From assembly GCA_032622095.1 (NCBI GenBank), contig CP136066.1, positions 155,397,152-155,461,151 of the forward strand: DNA of 64,000 bases, in the 5' to 3' direction. This DNA is from Siphonodentalium dalli. Its lineage: Eukaryota; Mollusca; Scaphopoda; Gadilida; Siphonodentaliidae. Position numbers and translations under genes: made by a program. The first letter of the stretch is position 1. The number at the start of each line of letters is the position of its first letter. Shown here one piece after another: positions 34,640 through 47,011 of the stretch. The notes beneath the pieces are model-generated. The model was not told the origin of the DNA, did not search any database, and saw only the letters and a program-made list of their open reading frames with translations.

Positions 34640-34895
34640 CTATAGGGAGGTTGCATCTGGTTTCATTAACTCCAAGATGGCAACTGGCAGCCATGTTTTC
34701 GGTAAAATTCAATGGCAAGTGGTCACCCACCCGAAAATCCATAGGAAGTTTGGTGACAATCGGTTAAGCATGTAGGTTGTGCCGAAGGAAAGTGTTGATG
34801 GCACCAACCGATGACAATAGCTCAAATTTGACATTGTCAAGTTTAGCTAACGAGAGGTGGATCAGGATCTTCAGATGTTTAACCCATACCATCAA
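34640..34895 (+). repeat. Dispersed 'CAAGATGGC..GGCAGCCATG' repeat
   Basis: CCAAGATGGCAACTGGCAGC, GAAGTTTGGTGACAATCGG, TGTGCCGAAGG, GACAATAGCTCAAATTTGAC and CAGATGTTTAACCCATACC appear in the same order at 43130-43640, where some blocks are repeated. It is a non-coding family. Confidence 0.75.
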
Positions 34896-35966
34896 CCATA
34901 CCGACTACAACAGTCAAATTCATCAATCTAGAATGGATTATATATACATGTAACTGTTCAACAATGTGAAGATGATTAGAAAGAGACATTACATGGCATA
35001 AAACATCCACTTGCACAAAACAGTAAAGGGACCAGTGGCCTTCGTTGCAGGTTATAATTTAGAAATAACATTTATTAAATTAAGATAATTTCCTCAAGAA
35101 TATACTAATTGTATAGCATAATGATGATATGAATGCATTATCACAAAAAGCACACTGAATTGTTCATTTGCAGAGTCATGTATTGCGTCATTTCCTTATT
35201 TTGATTCGCACGCATTATACGTCAGTTGTAAAACCCCTAATTTGGTGCATCTACAACTTACAATTCACGATACTATTATATAGTAAATTCCTTATTTGGT
35301 ATGTATTACCATATATAGGTTAGGAGAAAATACTGACTGGATTGAAAAATATTCATCTCTTTGCAAGAACAATTATATTATGTACACGTTTTCTGTCTGA
35401 TCATTCCTATTCATGAAGTAGTGTGGATTAGATGGATTTTGAACTGACAGTGGGTAGAATGCATTGATTAAAATAAAATTTTATGTGATTTGAATGCAAT
35501 TGATGATGGCGCCAATAATTTTATCTTAGCATCCCACAGAGCAACGGTACATTTTCATTGGACGATCAAGTAGTTCCAAGTGTTTGTCTATAAACAAATG
35601 GTTCTGTAACGTTTTTGATGTTTCTTTGCATAACTAAACGTACAAATGTGACAATAACAAGCAATGTACGTGATATTTATGATTGGCATAAGAACAAAAT
35701 CTTCTATTATATAATATTCTTTCTGTTTATGGTGGTTATAGCAGATTGACTATTTTAACAGCTATACCCACCACGAAGGCTGACTGTATCTTTAACATGG
35801 ATCTGAATTATCACAATTATTGGGTGAAAAAATATTTTATATCACATGGGATCAAATGTGTCTACGGAATGGAGTTCATATTTATAACAAAATAAATCAA
35901 ATGAACCTAACTATACAGGGAAATTCAGATTTGACTTATACTTTAGTTATCAAATCAGATAGCATA
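34896..35966. other. TXNL1 intron 4, distal part without features
   Basis: AT-rich intron sequence. No protein segment, array or inverted repeat was seen. Confidence 0.55.
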
Positions 35967-36113
35967 CAGTAATGCTCTAATTAATCGACTCCTTAACCAC
36001 AGCAGAATTATGGGTAACTTTTCAGGATTTAGTCGGAAATAAGGCTTGTTGCCATTCACCGGAAAGCTCTCGCCGAGAGCTTTCCGATGAATGGCAACAA
36101 GCCATATTTCCGG
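35967..36113. mobile_element. Truncated palindromic MITE (CAGTAATGC family)
   Basis: It starts TA|CAGTAATGCTC like the full copies and includes the complete left arm and centre (GGAAAGCTCTCGCCGAGAG). It breaks off in the right arm after GCCATATTTCCG. The following text is unrelated. Confidence 0.85.
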
Positions 36114-36679
36114 TAAATTATGATTTAATGAACTCAGAAGTTTATTCTTGAACAAAACTCGTATGACATGTGTTTACATCCGACAATTGTTAGCGCGAAT
36201 TATATAATTTAGTGGGAATTTCTTCACACACATTGGGATTTAAATACCACAAGAATAAGTCACTAAAGTTTCTATCAATAAATAAATATTTTTAGATCTC
36301 TTATGAGCCATATAAGGCGATATGATCTAACGCGAAACGAGAGGTCGCGAGAAGCAATATGGCGGCGCCGTAATTGCAGAAATGTGATGAAATGGAGACT
36401 GTATCCTGTTTTTAATCGGCTTATACTTCGTTATGCCAAATACAACCTCAATAATTTTTGGGCAGCTAAAACAGTTATAATATGAATTTTATGCAACACT
36501 ATTTAATTTTTCTCAACGTTGAGTATTTATCGAAATATAAAAAATAAAGTGTAACACTACGACGCCGACGGTAGAACGAGATTACGTCATGGCCGGTTTT
36601 CCGGCCAGTCACGTATATATTATGCAATTACGTTCTGACCGGAATACCGGCCAGCCGGGTTCAAAGGGTTAATCATTAA

Positions 36680-36907
36680 CCCATCAATTCCAACGACGGT
36701 GGCAGGGCGAATGGTGAAGGAGTGCTCGAATGTTCTCAAAAGTGGTGCGATGGCATTCTCGTGGCTTTTTACCCTTAGATAGCAAGTTTGGGCTCAATCG
36801 GTCGAGCCGTTTTCGAGTCTATAAAGGATATACATACGCACACATATATATACGGAAGTCTCAAAATATATAGTAGATATTAATGAACCTGGTTTGAAGT
36901 GGAAGGG
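36680..36907. mobile_element. TTAA-flanked MITE-like segment
   Basis: TTAA at 36676-36679 and 36908-36911 border a segment beginning CCCATCAATTCCA and ending TTTGAAGTGGAAGGG, a short imperfect inverted repeat. Another GGGTTAA border lies just upstream (36666-36672), suggesting two adjacent TTAA insertions. Confidence 0.5.
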
Positions 36908-37405
36908 TTAATTTAGTATTTTCTGCCTAGTTGAATCTACAGTCAAATGTGAGACAGGTATATTTATCTGCTTGTTGCACATTGTTGATAATTCATATTG
37001 GCTAGCAGCCAATATTTGATTTTGATATTGATATGTTGTGTCTATACATGGTCGGTGGGAATAGTTAATATAATTTTCAACACCAATTAATCAATCAATA
37101 CCTAAATCCATACAGGTGAAGAATGTGTGAAGATAAACATTGATAATGTGGGGAAGTTCAGATGAAATTTGAATTATTGCATCGGATAGCACATTTAGGG
37201 GCGTGTCATCATTAAACCTGCACATAAAATATGAACATGATCTGATAAATAATACTCAAGTTAACGCATTGGATAGCATGTGCCTACGAACAGACGAAAG
37301 ATGGAAGGTTGATTTGAACGTTGGCAGTATGTGTACAATACATGGTATGGGTACACATAAATATGTATTCTCATGCTACTTGATAGAAAAGAAGCCTCAA
37401 CATTC

Positions 37406-40400
37406 AGGAAGAGAGATCATGAGCACTCATCTGTTCATTACAATCTGACTCAAGGAAGCCTCCCTTACTTGGAAATCATGAGTACTCACCTGTTCATCAG
37501 TCTGACTCTAGGAAGCCTCCCTTACTGGGAGATCGCGAGTACTCACCTGTTCATCAGTCTGACTCTAGGAAGCCTCGCTTACTGGGAGATCATGAGTACT
37601 CACCTGCTCATCACAGTCTGACTCAAGGAAGCCTCGCTTACTGGGAGATCATGAGTACTCACCTGCTCATCACAGTCTGACTCAAGGAAGCCTCGCTTAC
37701 TGGGAGATCATGAGTACTCACCTGCTCATCACAGTCTGACTCAAGGAAGCCTCGCTTACTGGGAGATCGTGAGTACTCATACTGGGAGATCATGAGTACT
37801 CACCTGTTCATCACAGTCTGCTCAAGGAAGCCTCCCTTACTTGGAAATCATGAGTACTCACCTGTTCATCAGTCTGACTCTAGGAAGCCTCGCTTACTGG
37901 GAGATCATGAGTACTCACCTGCTCATCACAGTCTGACTCAAGGAAGCCTCGCTTACTGGGAGATCATGAGTACTCACCTGCTCATCACAGTCTGACTCAA
38001 GGAAGCCTCGCTTACTGGGAGATCATGAGTACTCACCTGCTCATCACAGTCTGACTCAAGGAAGCCTCGCTTACTGGGAGATCATGAGTACTCACCTGCT
38101 CATCACAGTCTGACTCAAGGAAGCCTCGCTTACTGGGAGATCGTGAGTACTCATACTGGGAGATCATGAGTACTCACCTGTTCATCACAGTCTGCTCAAG
38201 GAAGCCTCCCTTACTTGGAAATCATGAGTACTCACCTGTTCATCAGTCTGACTCTAGGAAGCCTCGCTTACTGGGAGATCATGAGTACTCACCTGCTCAT
38301 CACAGTCTGACTCAAGGAAGCCTCGCTTACTGGGAGATCATGAGTACTCACCTGCTCATCACAGTCTGACTCAAGGAAGCCTCGCTTACTGGGAGATCAT
38401 GAGTACTCACCTGCTCATCACAGTCTGACTCAAGGAAGCCTCGCTTACTGGGAGATCGTGAGTACTCATACTGGGAGATCATGAGTACTCACCTGTTCAT
38501 CACAGTCTGCTCAAGGAAGCCTCCCTTACTGGGAGATCATGAGTACTCATACTGGGAGATCATGAGCACTCATCTGTTCATTACAATCTGACTCTAGGAA
38601 GCCTCCCTTACTGGGAGATCATGAGTACTCATACTGGGAGATCATGAGTACTCACCTGTTCATCAGTCTGACTCTAGGAAGCCTCCCTTACTGGGAGATC
38701 ATGAGTACTCACCTGTTCATCACAGTCTGCTCAAGGAAGCCTCCCTTACTGGGAGATCATGAGTACTCACCTGTTCATCACAGTCTGCTCAAGGAAGCCT
38801 CCCTTACTGGGAGATCATGAGTACTCACCTGTTCATCAGTCTGACTCTAGGAAGCCTCCCTTACTGGGAGATCGTGAGTACTCATACTGGGAGATCATGA
38901 GTACTCACCTGTTCATCAGTCTGACTCTAGGAAGCCTCCCTTACTGGGAGATCATGAGTACTCATACTGGGAGATCATGAGTACTCACCTGTTCATCAGT
39001 CTGACTCTAGGAAGCCTCCCTTACTGGGAGATCATGAGTACTCATACTGGGAGATCATGAGTACTCACCTGTTCATCACAGTCTGACTCTAGGAAGCCTC
39101 CCTTACTGGGAGATCATGAGTACTCACCTGTTCATCAGTCTGACTCTAGGAAGCCTCCCTTACTGGGAGATCATGAGTACTCATACTGGGAGATCATGAG
39201 TACTCACCTGTTCATCAGTCTGACTCTAGGAAGCCTCCCTTACTGGGAGATCATGAGTACTCATACTGGGAGATCATGAGTACTCACCTGTTCATCACAG
39301 TCTGACTCTAGGAAGCCTCCCTTACTGGGAGATCATGAGTACTCATACTGGGAGATCATGAGTACTCACCTGTTCATTACAATCTGACTCTAGGAAGCCT
39401 CCCTTACTGGGAGATCGTTAGTACTCACCTGTTCATCAATCTGACTCTAGGAAGCCTCCCTTACTGGGAGATCATGAGTACTCACCTGCTCATCACAGTC
39501 TGACTCAAGGAAGCCTCGCTTACTGGGAGATCGTGAGTACTCATACTGGGAGATCATGAGTACTCACCTGTTCATCACAGTCTGCTCAAGGAAGCCTCCC
39601 TTACTTGGAAATCATGAGTACTCACCTGTTCATCAGTCTGACTCTAGGAAGCCTCGCTTACTGGGAGATCATGAGTACTCACCTGCTCATCACAGTCTGA
39701 CTCAAGGAAGCCTCGCTTACTGGGAGATCATGAGTACTCACCTGTTCATCAGTCTGACTCTAGGAAGCCTCCCTTACTGTGAGATCACAAGCACTCACCT
39801 GTTCATCACAGTCTGCTCAAGGAAGCCTCCCTTACTTGGAGATCATGAGTACTCACCTGTTCATTACAATCTGACTCAAGGAAGCCTCCCTTACTGGGAG
39901 ATCATGAGTACTCACCTGTTCATCAGTCTGACTCTAGGAAGCCTCCCTTACTGGGAGATCATGAGTACTCACCTGTTCATCAGTCTGACTCTAGGAAGCC
40001 TCCCTTACTGGGAGATCGTTAGTACTCACCTGTTCATTACAATCTGACTCAAGGAAGCCTCCCTTACTGTGAGATCACAAGCACTCACCTGTTCATCACA
40101 GTCTGCTCAAGGAAGCCTCCCTTACTTGGAGATCATGAGTACTCACCTGTTCATTACAATCTGACTCAAGGAAGCCTCCCTTACTGGGAGATCATGAGTA
40201 CTCACCTGTTCATCAGTCTGACTCTAGGAAGCCTCCCTTACTTGGAGATCATGAGTACTCATACTGGGAGATCATGAGTACTCACCTGTTCATCAGTCTG
40301 ACTCTAGGAAGCCTCCCTTACTGGGAGATCATGAGTACTCACCTGTTCATTACAATCTGACTTAAGGAAGCCTCGCTTACTGGGAGATCATGAGTACTCA

Positions 40401-40719
40401 CCTGGTCATCACAGTCTGACTTAAGGAAGCCTCGCTTACTGGGAGATCGTGAGTACTCATACTGGGAGATCATGAGTACTCACCTGTTCATCACAGTCTG
40501 CTCAAGGAAGCCTCCCTTACTGGGAGATCGCGAGTACTCACCTGTTCATCACAGTCTGATTCTAGGAAGACCTCCCTTACTGGGAGATCGTGAGTACTCA
40601 CCTGTTCATCACAGTTTGACTCTAGGAAGACTCCCTTACTGGGAGATCACGAGCACTCACCTGCTCATCACAGTCTGACTCTAGGAAGCCTCCCTTACTG
40701 GGAGATCACAAGCACTCAC
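37406..40719 (-). repeat. TXNL1: Tandem array of exon 4 3' end plus 5' splice site (about 50 copies)
   Basis: Read on the minus strand, each 57-59 bp unit is GTGAGTACTCATGATCTCCC, AGTAAGGGAGGCTTCC, (TAGAGTC or TTGAGTC)AGACTGTGATGAACAG, then the next GTGAGT. The last ~36 bases equal the end of TXNL1 exon 4 (codons for GGFLESDCDEQ) and the next six are its donor. I count about 50 ectopic copies between 37420 and 40660, most with an intact CAG|GTGAGT. Some lack two bases (GACTGATGAACAG, 57 bp), and short ~22 bp partial units are interspersed. Two stretches repeat as a 374 bp higher-order unit (37792 and 38166). The array starts exactly at the true exon end at 40720. Confidence 0.95.
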
Positions 40720-40842
40720 CTGTTCATCACAGTCTGACTCTAGGAAGCCTCCCTTGCTGGTGAGAGCATGGGCGAATGGATGGTCATCTGATTCATTGAG
40801 GCACTCAGATTCTGCTTTACTTATAAATGATGTTAGGTCCAT
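40720..40842 (-). CDS. TXNL1: TXNL1 exon 4, start of PITH domain
   Basis: 41 codons, phase 0 on both sides (CATTCTTACAG ahead and GAACAG|GTGAGTGC after). It reads MDLTSFISKAESECLNESDD then HPFAHALTSKGGFLESDCDE and Q, aligning with human MDLMPFINKAGCECLNESDE..FLESDCDEQ. Its 3' end is the source of the adjacent array. If the proximal donor were skipped, the reading frame would meet TAG after 13 codons (GTG AGT .. GCT TCC TAG), because units are not multiples of three. Confidence 0.97.
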
Positions 40843-40919
40843 CTGTAAGAATGAGTCACCAATATTTATTCTCCAAAGAAACAAAAAGACTCTATAACCT
40901 GGTTGTGTTTGCCTTTTAA

Positions 40920-41141
40920 CCCTTTCATGTCGGGAGCTGTGCCAGTGCATTCTCGTATATATGCGAGTCTACCATAGGGAGATATATAAGAGAATGCACA
41001 AACTTACAATGTAAATATTATTAGGCCATTTGAAGCATTCTCTCATATATGACAGGCTCCCTATGGGAGACTTGCATATATAAGAGAATGCATTTGCATA
41101 GGGTTTTTGCAAAATTTCAGGAAGCTCCAGTCATGGACGGG
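40920..41141. mobile_element. TTAA-flanked MITE (CCCTTTCATG ends)
   Basis: TTAA at 40916-40919 and 41142-41145. The ends CCCTTTCATGTCGGGAGC and GCTCCAGTCATGGACGG match the element at 11949-12132. Two TGCATTCTC..TATATATGCGAG palindromic pieces lie inside. It is in intron 3. Confidence 0.8.
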
Positions 41142-41300
41142 TTAAAGCAATACACTCCAAGCAGTTGAACCAATAATCTGAAGTCTGCATTTTTGATGGA
41201 GATAATAGGTTCAGTTATACTATTTCAGGTATCAAGGCATTTCACATTGATTGGGTGCTTTTTAATTTCATAAATAAAATTTTGGCTTGTGTTGCAGAAA

Positions 41301-41368
41301 CTAATTCATAGTAATGTGACATATTTTCATCTAGCAAGATGAAAATATGTCACATGACTACGAATTAG
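41301..41368. repeat. 68-bp near-perfect palindrome
   Basis: CTAATTCATAGTAATGTGAC..CATCT is mirrored by AGATG..GTCACATGACTACGAATTAG around a 4-base loop. It is in intron 3 and probably a small fold-back element. Confidence 0.8.
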
Positions 41369-42218
41369 AAAAAAAGTCAGTTTTAACCCTTACCGGTATT
41401 TGAGCTGATATGAGTGAAATTTTGCCAACCGGTATATTTGACCCCCAGTTTCAAAAATATGAATTTGTGTATCTCAATGGAAATTCAGAAAATGAAGCAA
41501 TATGAAATATATATTGTATCAGTATATAAGTCTCAAAAAGTATATATAGGTTCTCCATTTATTTTGTTCACACAACAGTCTCACGTGCATGACATTCCCA
41601 ATTTCTCAGATTTTCAGAAGAACAGGAATGGAATTTTGACAAATTTGAACATCGAAACAACATCAATCTCGATATTCAATAAGTCAAGGTATCAAGACTA
41701 CAGGTAGAAAATCAGTCTGAAAGGTTGTAGACAATTAAATTACCAACCAAATAGGCCTATTTACAGAATACAATAAAGATGACCTAACACTCATTTTTGC
41801 GAAACTAGCATCCAAATATAACATTTTCCATGTACTATGGACAATGGTCCTTTACTTGTTTATCTCTGAAGTGATGCACGCTATCACAGCCCAAACTTTG
41901 GGAAATATTTACACAAATTTTAAACTCACAGGAAGCATGTTGTGCATACCAAGTACACAGGGAACCAGACAACCTTAAGTCACATGCATTAATTATACCC
42001 ACAGAAATTAAAGTAATTTATACTGATAATTTTTTCTGTGTTAATATATTATGAGTCTTGATGTTATATTCCTCACACAAGTCACATGATGCCATTTACT
42101 ATGCTGGTGCAGCAGTAAATGTGGAGTAAGAAAGTTTCCCGCCTTATAAATAATCTTGGTGCTATAGTAGTATCCCCCCCCCCTGTATAATTAAATACCA
42201 GTAGATAATGATACTTAC

Positions 42219-42386
42219 ATGTCCCTTAACTGCAACACTGTCTCCTTCATCTTCTGAGCTCATCCATTTTTCTATTTTCTCTTTCAGAGCATTTGGATCA
42301 GCACCTCTTTGTTGATCAATCTTAACTTTATTTCGGTAAAATATGAATGTTGGCATTGCAGACACACCCTGGGTTGCAGCAGTCTC
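42219..42386 (-). CDS. TXNL1: TXNL1 exon 3
   Basis: 56 codons, phase 0 at both ends (CTCACGTTAAAG ahead and GGACAT|GTAAGTAT after). It encodes the second half of the thioredoxin fold: ETAATQGVSAMPTFIFYRNK, VKIDQQRGADPNALKEKIEK, then an acidic linker. MPTF holds the conserved cis-proline (residue 78). The linker (SSEDEGDSVAVKGH) leads to the PITH domain. Confidence 0.97.
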
Positions 42387-43129
42387 CTTTAACGTGAGAA
42401 TAGAATGAAAGTATAAAAGTACTCTGAATGTGCATGCAAATTAATCATATTAATTCATGTTTCCAAAGAAATAAAAGTCGGGGACAGCAACAATGATGAC
42501 ACTCGTATGTTTCTTGGGCCTCATCTTTTAAAGAGATATTTCCATCACAAGCAAAATGGCATGATGGCCCTGACTGTTGAAAAACAAAATCATTACATCA
42601 GGCAACATAGATCAACATTGTTATTTTCCAAAAAACTTTCTAAATATACATTTCCTTTTATCAAGTTTGTAATATCCCTGATTTTGGTTGGTTTCGTTTT
42701 GCCTGCTTGGCCGGAAAGGGCATTCGGGATTATTGTGAAAGTATCAATATTATGTGCAAACACGTTTTCGTTCCAATAGAAATTAATCATTATCTTCTTA
42801 TTAACTGTTGACTAACTATCCCTTTTGGGTCTAGACAAAGTTCCATATATTGGGTATAAACAACTTTCAGCATTGCCAAAACTATCATTATCAATTCATG
42901 ATCCCATATTGTACAAAGTTTTAAAAAACAACAAGAGCATTGCTGGGGCGTGACTAAATATACCCGTTAGTTTACTTGTAAAATCGTTATTAAATCACAA
43001 CTTGGAGAGTTTAATTTTATGCTCAGCAGTCAATAGAATGATAAAGAATAAGGAAAGTCAGAAAGTTTCAGTGAAGGATTGTATTGCGTAAATGAAACTG
43101 TTTTCTTTTCAAACATTTCTCCAATAAAT

Positions 43130-43640
43130 GTGGGCTGTAGGGTGTGGGTGTGCCAATAGTTTTAAATGTGAAATCCAAGATGGTTGCTGGTGGCCATGTT
43201 TTTTTTAATGTATTTAGGACAAATTTTATTACTCCCATCTAGAGGTAACCCCGAAGAACCATATGAAGTTTGGTGAAGATCAGATGTGGGATGTTGCCTA
43301 TAAGGTGTGCCGAAGGATTTAGTCAAACAAAGTGTAAAATACAAGATGGCCACTGGCAGCCATGTTTTTCATCCGAAATCATTCAAAATCGATAGCTCCC
43401 AAATTTTCAAAACAATTCTCCAATAAATGTACCATAGGTTGAAAGGTGTGCCAACATATTCAAATGTGAAATCCAAGATCGCTGCTGGCCGGCATGTTTT
43501 TAACGAATTTCGGGAAAAATGGATGGTTCCCATTTAGAAACCAACCCATGACAATAGCTCAAACTTGACTTTGTCAAGTTGAGCTAAAAAGTAACGAGAG
43601 GCCGATCACGATCGGCAGATGTTTAACCCATACCTTGGCG
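43130..43640 (+). repeat. Dispersed 'CAAGATGGC..GGCAGCCATG' repeat
   Basis: Same family as 34640-34895. The AAATCCAAGATGG..CATGTTTTT block recurs three times at roughly 150 bp spacing before the CGAGAGGCCGATCACGATCG and TTTAACCCATACC end. Confidence 0.75.
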
Positions 43641-45119
43641 ATAGCGACTAGTCATAATTGATAATTTGTCAAAGATATGATCACAGGAATTAATCCATAT
43701 ATCAGTACGGTACCCAACTTGAAATCAAAAGCTCAAATAATTTGTCTTAAGGAAGGGCTCATTGGAAGCAAAAGTGATAAATCCCTATCTTTAACACTTT
43801 TGACATGCCAGATATTCAAAATTTATTCACTTCTAAAGAGAAATTATAATTTGTTGACAAGCCAGACTGCTTAGAATGACATACATGTAGGGGATTCCAT
43901 CTCATATTTAAATGGTACTTTAATTACCCCCCCCCCCTTCCCCCATTCTCCCCAGTTATTTCTTTATCAAACATGGACAGATCTGACCTGTGTATTAAAT
44001 AAGATTAAGTGTTTCATAACAGGGGTGTATGCATGGTTTTCAAAAATATATGTAGTTTATACAATTCAAAAGTATTATCTATATAATGTTATACAGACAT
44101 AATATGATGAGGATGCTTGCCCCTATGACCACTAAATTGTTCATATAAAAGAAAGTAAGTTAGCCCTCAATTAAATGGTTTCACACATTACAATGTTTTA
44201 CAAGTAGCTTGGACACTAAAAGCCACAACCTTCAATGTTAATCTTCTAAGTGCTCTGTGGTCCCTAAAATTCAATCAACCATGAAAATATGAACAAATGG
44301 GAAAATAAGGTTCCTGGAAACACTAACATCTACCATATTAATTTTCAAAACAAGTCATCACTTACAATAGTCATGTATATTTATCTGCCTGATTCCCATT
44401 GCATAGATAAATCATATTGGCCATCAGCTGTTATTTTAATTTCAAATTGAAAGCACATGTCTGAAGGGTTAATATATTTTTCAAAAATCAATTAATCAGT
44501 CAAAACCAAAATTGATATAAGTGAATAGTGTGCAAAGATACCCAACAGATATTAAGAGATATGAGGAAGAGTCCATGTATATTATAGCATGTGTCTATGG
44601 AAACCTTGGAAAGGGTTAATTATTTTTGAAGCAAATTAATGGAATTTAGAAGACACTAAGTCTTATATAGGTGAGTGGGGGGGCTCGTATCTCACCCTGT
44701 AATGCAATTTCAAGAATAGGATAAACAAGTCTTATGCTGCCATAAATCAATTTGACAGTTAGAATAAACAAACAGCCAGCCACCAGTGTTGTTTATCTTG
44801 ACCACCAGAGCTCTGTATAATATGTCATCACTCATTTCATAACAGATTTCACTTGGAATGACAACATCTATAAAATGTCCTCTCATATACTCTGGATGTT
44901 CACATGGTAATTTATTGATATCATTATATTACATGAAACTATTGCAATAAAATCTTCATATTTTCAAAACAGGATATCACACCTAATTAATCGTATAAAA
45001 CTAAAATAAATGAAAGTGTCAATATTTTTTATTATTAAACTTTTTTTTTTATTGTTATTAAAGTTCAAACAAAATTTAATATTTGTATCTGTTTGTATAT
45101 GCTAAATTTAGCAAGGAGC
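43641..45119. other. TXNL1 intron 2, no recognisable feature
   Basis: AT-rich, with a C run at 43927-43938. No protein segment or strong repeat structure was seen. Confidence 0.5.
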
Positions 45120-45463
45120 TAAATCTAAAAAAATCCAATTAAAAAAAATAAATGTTTTTTCTCGAAAAAGGGTCATGACTCCTTTAAAATTAATCGGATC
45201 AAACCCATATTCGAACTCGATCTGTATTTTGGGCTGTGAAACTCACATACCAAATTTGGTTCCAATCAGATAAAAAATGTTTGAGTTATGGCAGAATGCG
45301 TGAATTCTAAGTTGAAAAAGGGCCATAACTCTGTAACAAAATATCGGATCAAACCCAAATTCGAACTCGATCTGTATTTTGGACTGAGAAACCCATATAC
45401 AAAACTTGGTTTCGATCGGATAGAAAATGTTTGAGTTATCGCATTACTCGTAAAGTGTCTACG

Positions 45464-45494
<31 letters not shown>

Positions 45495-45905
45495 GGACGA
45501 ACGACGAGTGGTCAATCCGGGCAACGACACTATGTTTACCATACTATGGTATGGGTAAACATAAAAATGTAAAAATAATTGGACGAAACCCATAATCGAA
45601 CTTGGAATGTATTTATCGCTGAGAAACACCAACCAACTTTAGTTCTGATCATATAATCCAAACTGGGGTTATTGTTCAGAAACCAAAATGTTATGAAATT
45701 GGGTAAATGTTAAGTCAAAAAAGGACCATAACTCATGTAAAAATAATTGGACGGAACCCACATTTGAAACTCGCCTGTATTTTTGCCTGGGAAACACACA
45801 TACCAACCTTGGTTCAGATCAAATAATTCAAACTGGAGACCAAAACGAAAAATGTTAACAGACGGACAGATTACATAATACGACCTTTTTTTCAAATGGG
45901 TATAT
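45120..45905 (+). repeat. Dispersed 'CATACCAAATTTGGTTC'-type repeats with (CAGA)n
   Basis: The first copy (45120-45565) has GGGTCATGACTCC, ACATACCAAATTTGGTTCC, GTAAAGTGTCTACGGACAG, a CAGA run at 45463-45494 and the TTTACCATACTATGGTATGG end seen at 15150. A second related copy follows to about 45905. It is non-coding, in intron 2. Confidence 0.7.
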
Positions 45906-46914
45906 ATACTAGTAAGCAGAAAAAGCTATGATGAAATTGTGGCTACACAATAAATACAAAGAGGGCAAAATTCTGCAAAGCTGAGTCTATCAATTTGAAA
46001 ATCACATACTTTTGAGAGGAGTATAATTATGTAACACCAGATGTTTCTGCGTTTTAAACAAATAATACTGCAACTGTGTCTTCAAAATAGACTTTCATAG
46101 AATTTTTTGTTGTAGTTAATTGAAGTGTAGCTGAGAAGAGATAACGATAGAGCATCTTTAAGTTTAGTAAACAGTAACATCCACTTTCATAAACAAACAA
46201 GAACAACAGCTGAAGTCGACAAACATTTCCAGATTTGAAAAATAGTTATTCACAAGCAGCCCCAAATTATTTTGAATGAAGAATGACCATTTATATTTGT
46301 GGGGTTAATAGACCAAGACTTCTCGGGCCACAACAGCTTGGGATGTCAGTTGGGTTGATGCTGTTACCCGTTCTGTTACCCTCCTATAAGCAGACTTTCA
46401 TTGAAAAGACATAGCAGACTTACATGCTGGGCCAAAATTATATATCATTTACCGGGTTAGAAAAAGGTAAAGTGATGATACAATTGTTTAATATATTGTT
46501 TGCATACATTCTCTGAATGTGCGATAAATCAAAATTCTCTGGAAAACAAGGCTTTGTTTACTTAAAAATCTTGTTGCTTTGACATTAAGTGGACCTCTGA
46601 TGTATTCATGTTTGACATCATCATGCTTGGGAAAGGCTGCTCTTTATGTCCATATACGCAAAGCATTCATTTGACCTAAGAGATACAAGCAAGATAACTC
46701 CCGCCCACGATTCTGGGCCTAAAGTTTGTAATAGAAGAGTAACGGGACTTCTTTTTTTTTAATTTAGCATTGTCTTGAAGAATACCAGGTAAATCAGTGG
46801 GTAAATCAGATTTTGATTACTTTTTATTTCTAATATGGCACGAAGCATTGAAGGCTGGGCATATATACTTTAAAATACAGATACATGTACACATATATAT
46901 AATTATGTAACTAC

Positions 46915-47011
46915 CTGACATTTTTCGACATCAACTTTCAGAAAGACAGCATTGGAATATTTGTTACTATACTCAGCAATAACTGGAGCAATTCGCTGAC
47001 ATGGACCACAC
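46915..47011 (-). CDS. TXNL1: TXNL1 exon 2, redox active site
   Basis: One base plus 32 codons, acceptor TACTTCTGTTTCAG and donor TGTCAG|GTAGTTAC. The first G completes W34 (TG|G), giving the W-C-G-P-C active site across the intron. It continues [20 protein letters not shown] then KVDVEKCQ. Both active-site cysteines are present, so redox activity is expected. Confidence 0.97.

Noticed and set aside
37373-40678. Open frames on the + strand beginning MSTHLFITV (up to 163 codons, 39556-40047)
   Set aside because: They are the antisense of the exon 4 satellite; the frame stays open because the unit repeats. No start context, domain or codon signal.
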